Origin: Halorubrum sp. GN11_10-6_MGM
GTDB taxonomy: Archaea; Halobacteriota; Halobacteria; Halobacteriales; Haloferacaceae
Length of the DNA stretch: 64,000 nucleotides
NCBI RefSeq assembly: GCF_005435165.1
Contig: NZ_SGUC01000015.1
Location: 1 to 64,000 of the forward strand
Direction of reading: 5' to 3'
Shown: in pieces, positions 56,785-64,000 of the stretch
How positions within the stretch are numbered: position 1 is the first letter of the stretch
Layout of the letters: every line of letters starts with the position of its first letter
Made by a program: the position numbers and the translations under genes
Notes under the pieces: model-generated
What the model saw: the letters and a program-made list of their open reading frames with translations, nothing else
The model's database searches: none
What the model was told of the DNA's origin: nothing

Positions 56785-57477
56785 GTGACCGACCGCGAGA
56801 CCGGTCAGGACCGAGACGCTCGCGACGCGGCGGGCGCCCCAGTCGCGCTCACCGCCGGCGCCGCGCTGTTCAACGAGGGGGCGTTCCCCGCGGCCCGCGA
56901 CGTCTGGGAGGGAGGACGGCGACCGGCGGACGGCGACGAGACCGACGAGACCGACGAACGCGACGGACGCGACGACGTCGAGCGACTGCGCCGGGGGCTG
57001 GCCGCGGCCGCGGCGGCGGCGCATCGCGACCGCGACGGCGACCGGTCCGGTGCCGCGGAGCGCGCGGACGACGCCGTCGCCGCGCTGGCGGGCGCTCCCG
57101 ACTCGGGAGGCGTCGCGCTGGCCCCGGTCAGGGAGTGGGCCGAGCGGCTCGCCGCGGCCCCCGAGGGGGCGGATCCGACGAGCCCGCCGCAGATCCGCGT
57201 CGACGGCGAGCCGCCGACGTTCGACGGGCTGTCGCTCGCCGCGGTCGGGATCGCGGCACCGGCGCTCGCGAGAGCGGGCGAGCCGGGCGACCCGGGGGCG
57301 CTCGCCGCCGCGGCCGACCTCGCCCGCGAGGAGCGCGGGACCGGCCGGACCGAGTTCGCCGAGCTGCTGTTCGCGTACCTCCGGACGCCGGACGCGCGGC
57401 CGCAGATAGCCGCGCGGCTGAGCGATCGCGTCGATCGCGAGCAACGGAAGCGGCGCGACGTCGACGGCCTGTTCTAA
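56785..57477 (+). CDS. DUF309-domain protein
   Basis: Protein of 230 residues. The N-terminal LFNEGAFPAARDVWEGG is the DUF309 signature (family form: LFNxGxYFEAHExWE); helical sequence fills the rest. The start is a GTG at 56785 (VTDRETGQDRDARDAAG); sequence upstream of it has no coding character. The family function is unknown. It is divergent from the antiporter gene and convergent with azf. Confidence 0.82.
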   Translation: MTDRETGQDRDARDAAGAPVALTAGAALFNEGAFPAARDVWEGGRRPADGDETDETDERDGRDDVERLRRGLAAAAAAAHRDRDGDRSGAAERADDAVAALAGAPDSGGVALAPVREWAERLAAAPEGADPTSPPQIRVDGEPPTFDGLSLAAVGIAAPALARAGEPGDPGALAAAADLAREERGTGRTEFAELLFAYLRTPDARPQIAARLSDRVDREQRKRRDVDGLF

Positions 57478-57531
57478 TCGGACGCCGAAGGGCGACGGCG
57501 CCGAGGAGCGACCGACCGCTCGCCGGACCGA

Positions 57532-58419
57532 TCAGGCGTCGTCGTGGTCGGCGGGGAAGTTGGGTTCGGCGGGCATCTCGGGGTGATCGGCGTCCGCCTC
57601 GGGGGCGTAGTGATCCCCCCCTGCCTCGGCGTCGCGGTCGGGTTTGGGTTCTCCCTCGAAGGTGTAGTCGGCGGAGTTGTCGGCGGGGTCGTAGCCGAGC
57701 GCCTCGCGGGCGCGCTCGATCGAGTAGTAGCGGCGGTCGTTGTTCGAGATGCCGTACACGATCTCGTAGCCGTAGTCGGCTCGGAGACAGCGGTCGAACA
57801 GGTGCGCGCAGTCGCGGTGCGAGAGCCACATCGCCTGCCCGCGCTCGTACTCGCGAGGCGGGTGGTCCTTGGTGAGGTTGCCGATGCGCACGCAGACGAC
57901 GCTCATGTCGAACTCGTCGTGGTAGAAGCGGCCGAGCGACTCGCCCGCGGCCTTCGAGACGCCGTAAAGGTTGCCGGGGCGGGGGAGTTCGTTGCCGTCG
58001 AGCCGGTAGTCGTCCTCGGGGCGGTAGAGATCTGGGGTGCGCTCGTCGGTCTCGTAGCCGCCGACGGCGTGGTTCGAGGAGGCGAACGCGAACTTCTCGA
58101 CGCCGACTTCGGCGGCCGCACGCATCACGACCTGCGTCCCGTCGATGTTGTTCCGGAGGACGGAGTCCCACGGCGCCGTCTTCCGGGGGTCGCCGGCGAG
58201 GTGGATCACGGCGCCGACGTCGGCGACCGCCTCGCGGACGGCGCGCTCGTCGGTGATGTCGGCGACGTACCGGTCGGCGTCGGTGACCCCGTCGGGCACC
58301 TTTGCGGCCGGAAGGGGCTCTCGGTCGAGGAGCCGCCAGTCGTACTCGTCGCCGATACCGCGGAGGATGGCCTGTCCCACCCGTCCGCCGGCGCCCGTCA
58401 AGAGGACCGGCTCGTCCAT
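57532..58419 (-). CDS. azf: NAD+-dependent glucose-6-phosphate dehydrogenase (Azf)
   Basis: Extended short-chain dehydrogenase of 295 residues. The Rossmann motif TGAGGRVG lies at 8-15 and the catalytic YxxxK is Tyr152/Lys156 (YGVSKAAGE). It closely matches the Haloferax Azf protein (LLTGAGGRVGQAIL, DSVLRNNIDGT, AFASSNHAVG, YGIS(N/D)NDR). Azf catalyses the first step of the oxidative pentose phosphate pathway in haloarchaea, unrelated to bacterial Zwf. The C-terminal tail is acidic and variable. Confidence 0.93.
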   Translation of the reverse strand: MDEPVLLTGAGGRVGQAILRGIGDEYDWRLLDREPLPAAKVPDGVTDADRYVADITDERAVREAVADVGAVIHLAGDPRKTAPWDSVLRNNIDGTQVVMRAAAEVGVEKFAFASSNHAVGGYETDERTPDLYRPEDDYRLDGNELPRPGNLYGVSKAAGESLGRFYHDEFDMSVVCVRIGNLTKDHPPREYERGQAMWLSHRDCAHLFDRCLRADYGYEIVYGISNNDRRYYSIERAREALGYDPADNSADYTFEGEPKPDRDAEAGGDHYAPEADADHPEMPAEPNFPADHDDA

Positions 58420-58530
58420 TCGACTCTATGTGGGCGGGAGGACGGCATATATGACACGGTTCGGCCGGTAGGGCCGAACGCGGGCCGCGAAAGGGACGAA
58501 ACTGGGAAGGGAAACTTCGAGACCAGACGC

Positions 58531-58881
58531 CTACAGCTTCTGCCGAGAGACCTTCACGCCGGTAGGGGTGACGATGATCTGGTCGTCGCCCTTCTGGACG
58601 ATGTCGCCGTCGACCTCCTGGACCACCTGCCGGAGTTCGTCGTAGACGTGTTCTATCGTCCGGTCCGACGTGGAGTGGCGGGTGATGTCGGCGATGACGA
58701 AGTCGCCGTCGTACACGGCGTCTTTGATCGGGATGACGTCGCTCTGGTCGGCGATCTCGGCGAAGTGTACCTGCGTCCCCGTCTCCGCGTGCGCGTCGGC
58801 GAAGTCGTCCGCGTCGAGTTCGACGTAGTCGTCGACGGAGCGGCTCCCACCCCCGCCGAGGATCTTGCTCATGATGCCCAT
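58531..58881 (-). CDS. sepF: SepF cell-division protein
   Basis: Protein of 116 residues starting MGIMSKILGGGGSR, where the N-terminal amphipathic segment anchors to the membrane. The SepF core follows (IPIKDAVYDGDFVIADITRH...YDELRQVVQEVDGDIVQKGDDQIIVTP). Haloarchaeal SepF tethers FtsZ2 to the membrane at the division site. Three further codons are open upstream, but MGIMSK matches the known Haloferax N-terminus. It lies between azf and mutS on the same strand. Confidence 0.95.
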   Translation of the reverse strand: MGIMSKILGGGGSRSVDDYVELDADDFADAHAETGTQVHFAEIADQSDVIPIKDAVYDGDFVIADITRHSTSDRTIEHVYDELRQVVQEVDGDIVQKGDDQIIVTPTGVKVSRQKL

Positions 58882-58950
58882 ACACACCACACGACGAGGT
58901 CGGACATTAGTTCTTACGTCAGACGCACCGGCCGTCCGCCCCGCAAGCGG

Positions 58951-61764
58951 TCAGTCGAGCCGCTCTTGCCACTCCTGGACCCGCGAGAGCAGCTCCACCG
59001 GGGGGGTCGCCGCGACGTCGACGTCGCTCAGCTCCTCAAGCACGGCGCGGGTGTCGGGGTCGAGCCGGTCGCCCGCTGCGGCCCCCGCGGCCTCGTCGGC
59101 GTCGGACGACGCCGCGCGAGCGCCCGCTCCGTTTCTACCCGCTTCCGAGGCCGAGGCGGTCGTCGCCCCGTCCGTCGCTGTCGCCTCGTCCGCCGACGCC
59201 TCCTCAGCCGTCGACGCGTCGGCGTCGTCCCCCGAGAACGACCCGGACGAGAGGTCGAAGACGACCTGTTGCGTGCCGTTTCCGTCGCCGGCTCCGCCGT
59301 CGCCGGGAGCTGCACCGCCCCCGTTCGTCCCGGTCCGCGAGCCGCGGGCCTCGATGGCCTTCTCCTCGCGGAGCCGGTCTAAGACCTCGTCCGCCCGGGA
59401 GACGACGGGGTCGGGGACGCCCGCGAGATCGGCGACGTGGACCCCGTACGAGCGGTTCGTCGGGCCGTCGCGGACGGTGCGGAGGAACGTCACCTCGCCG
59501 TCGCGCTCGTCGACGGCGACGTGGACGTTCTCCACGCGCGGGAGGTGGTCCGCGAGCGTCGTCAGCTCGTGGTAGTGCGTGGCGAAGAGGGTGCGCGCGC
59601 GGACCTCGTTGTGGAGGTACTCCGTGGCGGCCCACGCGATCGAGATCCCGTCGTAGGTGGCGGTGCCGCGGCCGACCTCGTCGAGGATGACGAGCGAGTC
59701 CTCGGTCGCCGAGTGGAGGATGTTCGACAGCTCCTGCATCTCGACCATGAACGTCGACCGCCCCTGCGCCAGCTCGTCGAGCGCCCCGACCCGGGTGTAG
59801 ATGCCGTCGACGAGCCCGACCTCGGCGGCGCGGGCGGGAACGAACGAGCCGGCCTGCGCGAGCAGTTGGATCAGCGCGGCCTGCCGCATGTACGTCGACT
59901 TCCCGCTCATGTTCGGGCCGGTGACGATGAGGAAGCCGCGCTCCGCGTCGAGCCGCAGGTCGTTCGGGACGAAGTCCGTGGTGCCCTCGACGACGGGGTG
60001 ACGCCCGGCCTCGACGTCGAGCCGGCGCTCGTCGGTCAGCTCCGGGCGCGTCCAGTCCCGACGGGCCGCGTGGGTCGCGAGCGACGCGAGCGCGTCGAGC
60101 TCGGCGAGCGCGCGCCCCGCGTCCTGAAGCAGCTCGGCACGCTCGGCGACGCGCTCGCGCAGCTCCTCGAACAGCTCGTACTCCAGTTCGCCGCGGGCCT
60201 CCTCCAACCGGAGGATCTCCCGCTCCTTCTCCGCGAGCTCGTCGGTGACGAACCGCTTCGAGTTCTTCAGCGTCTTGATCTCGCGGTAGTGCTCCGGCAC
60301 CTGATCCGCCACCGACTTCCCGACCTGAATGTAGTAGCCGTCCGTCTTGTTGCGGTCGACGGTGACGTGGCTGAGTCCGTGCTCGCGCTTCTCGCGTTCG
60401 GCAAGCCCGTCGAGCCACGACTTCGCCGACTCGTGGCGCTCGATCAGCTCGTCGAGCTCGTCGTCGTACCCCCGCGTGAGCAGCCCGCCGCCCGTCTTCG
60501 CCTTCGGCGGGTCCTCGGCGAGCGCCTCGGCGAGCTCCTCGCGAAGCGCGGCCGCGGCGTCGCGGTCGACCGCGTCGAGGGCGGCGGCCGCGGGCGAGTC
60601 GGCGAGCGCGGTCCCCGCCACCGCGTCCGCGAGGTCCGGCAGCAGCGCGAGCGTGTCGCGGACCGAGAGCAGTTCGCGCGCGCCCGCACTCCCGCTCGTC
60701 GTCCGCGCGGCGAGCCGTTCGAGGTCGTACGCGTCGCCGAGCACCTCGCGGAGCCGGTCGCGCGCGAGCGCCGCGGACGCCAACGCCTCGACCGCGTCGA
60801 GCCGGGCCGCGAGCGACTCGCGGTCGCGGCGCGGGCGGGTGAGCCACTCGCGGAGCAGCCGCCCGCCGGCGGCCGTGACGGTGTGGTCGACCGTGTCGAA
60901 CAGCGAGCCGTCGGCGTCGCCCCGCATCGTCTCCGTGATCTCGAGGTTGCGCTGGGTGGTCGCGTCGACATCGACCCGGTCGTCGGCGCCGTAGGTGGTG
61001 AGACGGGTCATCGAGGCCAGCACGCCGGCGCCCGTCTCCTCGACGTACGAGAGGACCGCGCCCGCGGCGCGGACCGCGAGCGTCGAGTCGAGCCCGACGC
61101 TGTCGGCCGTCTCGCGGCCGAACTGCTCGCGGACCGCGTGCCCGGCGCGCCCGGGCGCGAACGCCTCCGCGTCGAACGCGGTCACGCGCCCGGAGAGGTC
61201 CTCGCGCACCGCCCCGAGCAGCTCGTCGTCGTTGCGCACCCGCGGCCCGGGCAGCACCTCGGCGGGGTCGAAGCGGTACAGCTCGGCGCGCAGCTCGCCG
61301 CCGTCGTCGACCGTCGTGGCGAGGAACCGGCCCGTGGTCACGTCGGCGAACGCGAGGCCGTAGGGGCCGTCGGCGGCGGGGTCGGTCTCGTCGTCCCGCA
61401 CCACGGCCGCGAGGTAGCGCGCGTCGTCGTCGCTCGTTTCGAGGACGGTCCCGGGCGTGACGATCCGGACGATCTCGCGGGCGTGGTCGCCGCCCTCCGT
61501 CTCGTACTGGTCGGCGACCGCGACGCGGTAGCCCCGCTCGACCAAGGCGTTCACGTACGGCGTCAGCTCCGAGAGCGGTACGCCCGCCATCGGGTACGAC
61601 GAGCCGTGCGAGGACTTCTGTGACACGGTGAGGTCGAGCTCGTCGGCGACCAGCTCGGCGTCGTCCGCGAAGAACTCGTAGAAGTCGCCGCACTGCATCG
61701 CGAGGACGTCCGCGTCGGTCTCCGCCTTGAGATCGAGGAACTCCCCGACGATCCCCGTTGCCAT
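58951..61764 (-). CDS. mutS: DNA mismatch repair protein MutS
   Basis: MutS1-type ATPase of 937 residues. The mismatch-reading GDFYEFF motif is near residue 26 (Phe-x-Glu). The clamp and core domains follow, with Walker A GPNMSGKST at 616-624, Walker B VILDEVGRGT and the Ser/Thr switch FATHYHEL. A long Ala/Asp/Glu-rich low-complexity stretch of about 110 residues (roughly 795-905) precedes a short conserved tail (DTRAVLEELSDVDV), a haloarchaeal expansion. MutL is not in the window. Confidence 0.96.
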   Translation of the reverse strand: MATGIVGEFLDLKAETDADVLAMQCGDFYEFFADDAELVADELDLTVSQKSSHGSSYPMAGVPLSELTPYVNALVERGYRVAVADQYETEGGDHAREIVRIVTPGTVLETSDDDARYLAAVVRDDETDPAADGPYGLAFADVTTGRFLATTVDDGGELRAELYRFDPAEVLPGPRVRNDDELLGAVREDLSGRVTAFDAEAFAPGRAGHAVREQFGRETADSVGLDSTLAVRAAGAVLSYVEETGAGVLASMTRLTTYGADDRVDVDATTQRNLEITETMRGDADGSLFDTVDHTVTAAGGRLLREWLTRPRRDRESLAARLDAVEALASAALARDRLREVLGDAYDLERLAARTTSGSAGARELLSVRDTLALLPDLADAVAGTALADSPAAAALDAVDRDAAAALREELAEALAEDPPKAKTGGGLLTRGYDDELDELIERHESAKSWLDGLAEREKREHGLSHVTVDRNKTDGYYIQVGKSVADQVPEHYREIKTLKNSKRFVTDELAEKEREILRLEEARGELEYELFEELRERVAERAELLQDAGRALAELDALASLATHAARRDWTRPELTDERRLDVEAGRHPVVEGTTDFVPNDLRLDAERGFLIVTGPNMSGKSTYMRQAALIQLLAQAGSFVPARAAEVGLVDGIYTRVGALDELAQGRSTFMVEMQELSNILHSATEDSLVILDEVGRGTATYDGISIAWAATEYLHNEVRARTLFATHYHELTTLADHLPRVENVHVAVDERDGEVTFLRTVRDGPTNRSYGVHVADLAGVPDPVVSRADEVLDRLREEKAIEARGSRTGTNGGGAAPGDGGAGDGNGTQQVVFDLSSGSFSGDDADASTAEEASADEATATDGATTASASEAGRNGAGARAASSDADEAAGAAAGDRLDPDTRAVLEELSDVDVAATPPVELLSRVQEWQERLD

Positions 61765-61846
61765 ATGTCCGTACTCCCGCCGTGTGAGGGTAAAACCCTG
61801 CGGGTGTCCGCGCGGTCGAGCCTCGAATCCCCGCGTCCGCGCGCAG

Positions 61847-62401
61847 TCACCCCAACCGGTTCCGCTTCGTCGACGCGCGGTGGAACAGTCCGGACGCGCC
61901 GAACACGAGGGCGAAGAGAACCGCGTACGCGTACCCCGAGACGCCGGCGAACGGGACGGTCCCCGCCCACGCCGCCGCCGCCAGCAGCCCGCACACGACC
62001 GCGAGCCCGACGTAGTACTCGCTCCAGAGGATCTCGTTGTCCGAGACGACCTCCAAGTACATCTCCAACTGCCTGCTCTCCTCGGTGAGCGACACCAGCC
62101 CCCGGTCGGACTCGTAGTCGATGAACCCGCTCGCGGCCAGCTTCGGGAGGTGTGACTGGTGAAGCGCCGTGTACACTCGTTTGCGTTGCTTGTACGTTAC
62201 CGCGGGCATCTCGACGCCGTTCTCCCACGCCGCCAGCTGCTCGGCGATGTCGCGGACGCGCGCTTCCGAGCCATTCTTTTTTAGATACTTGATGACGTTC
62301 CGCCGCCGCTCGTTACTCAGCGCGGTGAAAACCTCGTCGCGCGAGGGGCCGGCCTCGTCGGCTGCGGGCGAGCCCTCCGATCCGATGAGTTGTGGTGTCA
62401 T
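61847..62401 (-). CDS. HTH/two-TM haloarchaeal protein (DUF7344-like)
   Basis: Protein of 184 residues. The N-terminal half (about 20-115) is a winged helix-turn-helix (DEVFTALSNERRRNVIKYL...YTALHQSHLPKLAASGFIDY). The C-terminal half has two membrane helices (about 128-150, 153-172). This arrangement is widespread in haloarchaea as a membrane-bound candidate regulator. Its relative lies at the window end (63663-64000), sharing the HLPKLA...GxIxYxxD motif. A TTTATATC box at 62441-62448 (read on the minus strand) gives a leader of about 13 nt. Confidence 0.83.
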   Translation of the reverse strand: MTPQLIGSEGSPAADEAGPSRDEVFTALSNERRRNVIKYLKKNGSEARVRDIAEQLAAWENGVEMPAVTYKQRKRVYTALHQSHLPKLAASGFIDYESDRGLVSLTEESRQLEMYLEVVSDNEILWSEYYVGLAVVCGLLAAAAWAGTVPFAGVSGYAYAVLFALVFGASGLFHRASTKRNRLG

Positions 62402-62440
62402 AGGTCATTCATTTAGCTGCGTAGCAGGATGTCGCGATCA

Positions 62441-62448
62441 TTTATATC
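62441..62448 (-). promoter_or_regulatory. TATA box of the HTH/two-TM gene
   Basis: Minus strand reads GATATAAA, about 43 nt before the ATG at 62401. It sits in an AT-rich stretch (62440-62610) between two divergent genes. Confidence 0.5.
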
Positions 62449-62666
62449 AGTTTCGGTTAACATACTTTTGCCTATTCGCGATGCGCGAAGTCATACGATA
62501 AGCACCATATGAGTGCTTAAACGGGTTTCTGTGGGGAGTTGTGAAGTGAAATTTCACATGAATATTTATTTTTCCCAGATACTACTGTTTCTGTGACATT
62601 TGATTCAGGTCGTCAGGCTGACGGGGCGGTAGGCGGCGCATACATAGGTCAGTTCACCGCCCTTCG

Positions 62667-63587
62667 ATGTGTATGAACGCGTCACGCGACACCATGCTGT
62701 TCCGACTCCGACAGGCCGCCCCGGCCGCCGTCAGCAGCCTCCGGCAGCCCGAATACACCGGCGAGAACCGCTGTCTCCCCTGTACGATCGTCAACCTCGG
62801 GATCGCGGCGGTCGGGGCGGCGGCCGCGGGAGCGGTCGGCGGACCGCTCTTCGGCGCGGTCGGGTTCGGCGCCGCGCTCGCCGCGATCTGGCTTCGCGGC
62901 TACCTCGTTCCGGGCACGCCCGAGCTCACGAAGCGGTACCTCCCGGAACGGGCCCTCGCGCTGTTCGGCAAAGCGCCCGGCCGGACGGGCGGCTCGGCCC
63001 GGGCGGCGGGCAGCATCGACCCGGAGGCGTACCTGCTCGACGCCGGCGTCCTCGTCGAGACGTCCGCGAGCGACGACTTCGCGTTCGCGCCCGACTTCGC
63101 CGCGGCGTGGCGAGCGGCGGTCGCGGACGGAGCGGTCGCGGAGCGCGACGGAGGTGACGACGCCGTCGGCCCCGGCGAAGTCGGGCGCGACGACCTCGCG
63201 GCGCTCGCAGAACTCACCGGGATCGACCGCGACGAGCTGTCGATCGACTGGCGGGGGGGCGCGGGGTTCGCGTACGCCGACGGCGAGCGGATCGGCCACT
63301 GGGAGTCCCGCCCGGCGTTCCGGGCAGACGTCGCGGCCGACCGCGTACTGACGGCGATCCGTGACGACTGGGCGGCCCTGCCGCTCGCGGACCGGAGCGG
63401 CGTCCTCGGCGCGCTCCGGCTGTTCGTCGAAGAGTGCCCGGCCTGCGCCGGAGAGGTGGCCCTCGAAGAGCGGGTCGTCGAGTCCTGCTGTTCCAGCTAC
63501 GACGCCGTCGCGGGGCGCTGTGCGGGCTGTGACGCGCGGCTGTTCGAGCTGCGGCTACCCGAGTCGCTCGCCGCCGCGGACGAGTAG
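62667..63587 (+). CDS. Membrane protein with N-terminal CxxC and C-terminal zinc ribbon
   Basis: Protein of 306 residues. CLPC (Cys36, Cys39) lies just before two membrane helices (about 41-60 and 62-82). A soluble acidic middle follows, and a Cys-rich end with CPAC (257-260), Cys274-275 and CAGC (285-288), likely a zinc site. I do not recognise the family. An ATACATAG box about 26 nt upstream supports an ATG at 62667; a second ATG two codons on is equally possible. Confidence 0.72.
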   Translation: MCMNASRDTMLFRLRQAAPAAVSSLRQPEYTGENRCLPCTIVNLGIAAVGAAAAGAVGGPLFGAVGFGAALAAIWLRGYLVPGTPELTKRYLPERALALFGKAPGRTGGSARAAGSIDPEAYLLDAGVLVETSASDDFAFAPDFAAAWRAAVADGAVAERDGGDDAVGPGEVGRDDLAALAELTGIDRDELSIDWRGGAGFAYADGERIGHWESRPAFRADVAADRVLTAIRDDWAALPLADRSGVLGALRLFVEECPACAGEVALEERVVESCCSSYDAVAGRCAGCDARLFELRLPESLAAADE

Positions 63588-63662
63588 GGACGAGTAGGCA
63601 GGGCCGGGAGTCGGACGGAAGGACGGAGTGCGACAGAGAAGGAGTCAGTTTTCGAGGCCGGG

Positions 63663-64000
63663 TCACCGCCGCCGCAGCTGTCGCAGCACCGAGAAGCGGT
63701 TGACCCACAGCTGGACGGCGCTGGCGGCGGCGAAGGCACCGAGCGCGAGGCTGGTCCACAGCACGGGGTCGACGGCCGACACGAGCGGAACGCCGAGGAG
63801 CGCGGCGAGCACGACGAGCAGCGACCCCACCGCGAGCGCGCGGTACAGCTCGGACCACGTCGCGCCGCCGGGCGCGAGGATTTCCGTGTACAGGCGCACG
63901 TCACGCGCGCGTCGAGAGGGTTCGATGGTCTGCGAGTCGCGGTCGTACGTTATGACGCCCGCGTCCGCCAGCTTCGGCAGGTGCGACTGAACGAGCGACG
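63663..64000 (-). CDS. HTH/two-TM haloarchaeal protein, 5' end beyond window
   Basis: The frame stays open from the stop at 63663 to the window edge, so the gene is cut at its 5' end. The visible 112 codons begin SLVQSHLPKLADAGVITYDRD, the second half of a winged helix, closely matching the gene at 61847-62401. Two membrane helices follow (YRALAVGSLLVVLAALLGVPLV, LWTSLALGAFAAASAVQLWV) and a basic end (VLRQLRRR). A shorter version starting at the GTG 63899 is not the real gene. Confidence 0.8.
   Translation of the reverse strand, partial: SLVQSHLPKLADAGVITYDRDSQTIEPSRRARDVRLYTEILAPGGATWSELYRALAVGSLLVVLAALLGVPLVSAVDPVLWTSLALGAFAAASAVQLWVNRFSVLRQLRRR

Noticed and set aside
63663-63899. 78-residue protein starting at a GTG at 63899
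   Set aside because: The frame continues open to the window end with winged-helix sequence matching a relative at 61847, so the true start lies outside the window.

Overview
The window is chromosomal DNA of an extremely halophilic archaeon (class Halobacteria). The signs are high G+C, strongly acidic predicted proteins, a split archaeal RNA polymerase operon (H, B'', B', A', A''), DP2 replicative polymerase, a fused-doublet archaeal histone, three-OB RPA, haloarchaeal SepF, Azf glucose-6-phosphate dehydrogenase and a sensory rhodopsin II/transducer pair. A Halorubrum-like genome is plausible, but this is inference from general resemblance.

Layout. 1-440: no gene, first copy (A) of a structured dispersed repeat. 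441-9.5 kb: DNA polymerase D large subunit with an AT-rich intein, a PPC-domain protein, a NifU-type Fe-S protein and catalase-peroxidase. 9.7-15.7 kb: 2-oxoacid dehydrogenase operon pdhA-pdhB-pdhC-lpdA and a ribbon-helix-helix regulator. 15.9-19.4 kb: RPA3-like protein and its partner, repeat copy B, RNase Z. 19.6-24.1 kb: ABC exporter, small haloarchaeal proteins, creatininase-family enzyme, DoxX. 24.2-26.6 kb: phototaxis pair htrII-sopII. 26.7-36.1 kb: siroheme decarboxylase fusion, TrpD2-like protein, NAD synthetase, Nudix, a possible nuclease, CBS protein, flavin monooxygenase, a candidate small RNA, tautomerase and a dUTPase/dCTP deaminase-family protein. 36.4-38.4 kb: aconitase. 38.6-50.5 kb, minus strand: rpoH-rpoB2-rpoB1-rpoA1-rpoA2(intein)-nusA, a lipoprotein gene, two large hairpins, then rpsL-rpsG. 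50.7-54.4 kb: two identical tRNA-Asp genes, a histone/histone-deacetylase operon, RPA2 and tRNA-Arg. 54.5-64 kb: repeat copy C, CPA antiporter with TrkA domains, DUF309 protein, Azf, SepF, MutS, and two related HTH/membrane proteins, the second cut by the window end.

The genes are mostly information-processing and central metabolism. Pyruvate dehydrogenase, aconitase and Azf serve carbon flow. PolD, the RPAs, MutS and histone serve DNA transactions. RNA polymerase, NusA and S12/S7 serve expression. Many starts lie 25-28 nt from a TATA-like box, so leaderless transcripts appear common.

The least explained signal is a family of three structured repeats (131-300, 17736-17994, 54499-54742). Each lies just past the 3' end of a minus-strand gene. 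Paired arms change in compensating ways between copies, conserved unpaired blocks are kept, and a TATA-like sequence sits at one edge. Other points of interest are the two inteins (one AT-rich and ending Lys-Gln), a double palindrome inserted in frame in lpdA, a candidate ~100-nt RNA at 35.0 kb, and a possible nuclease with a Cys4 cluster at 31.9 kb.
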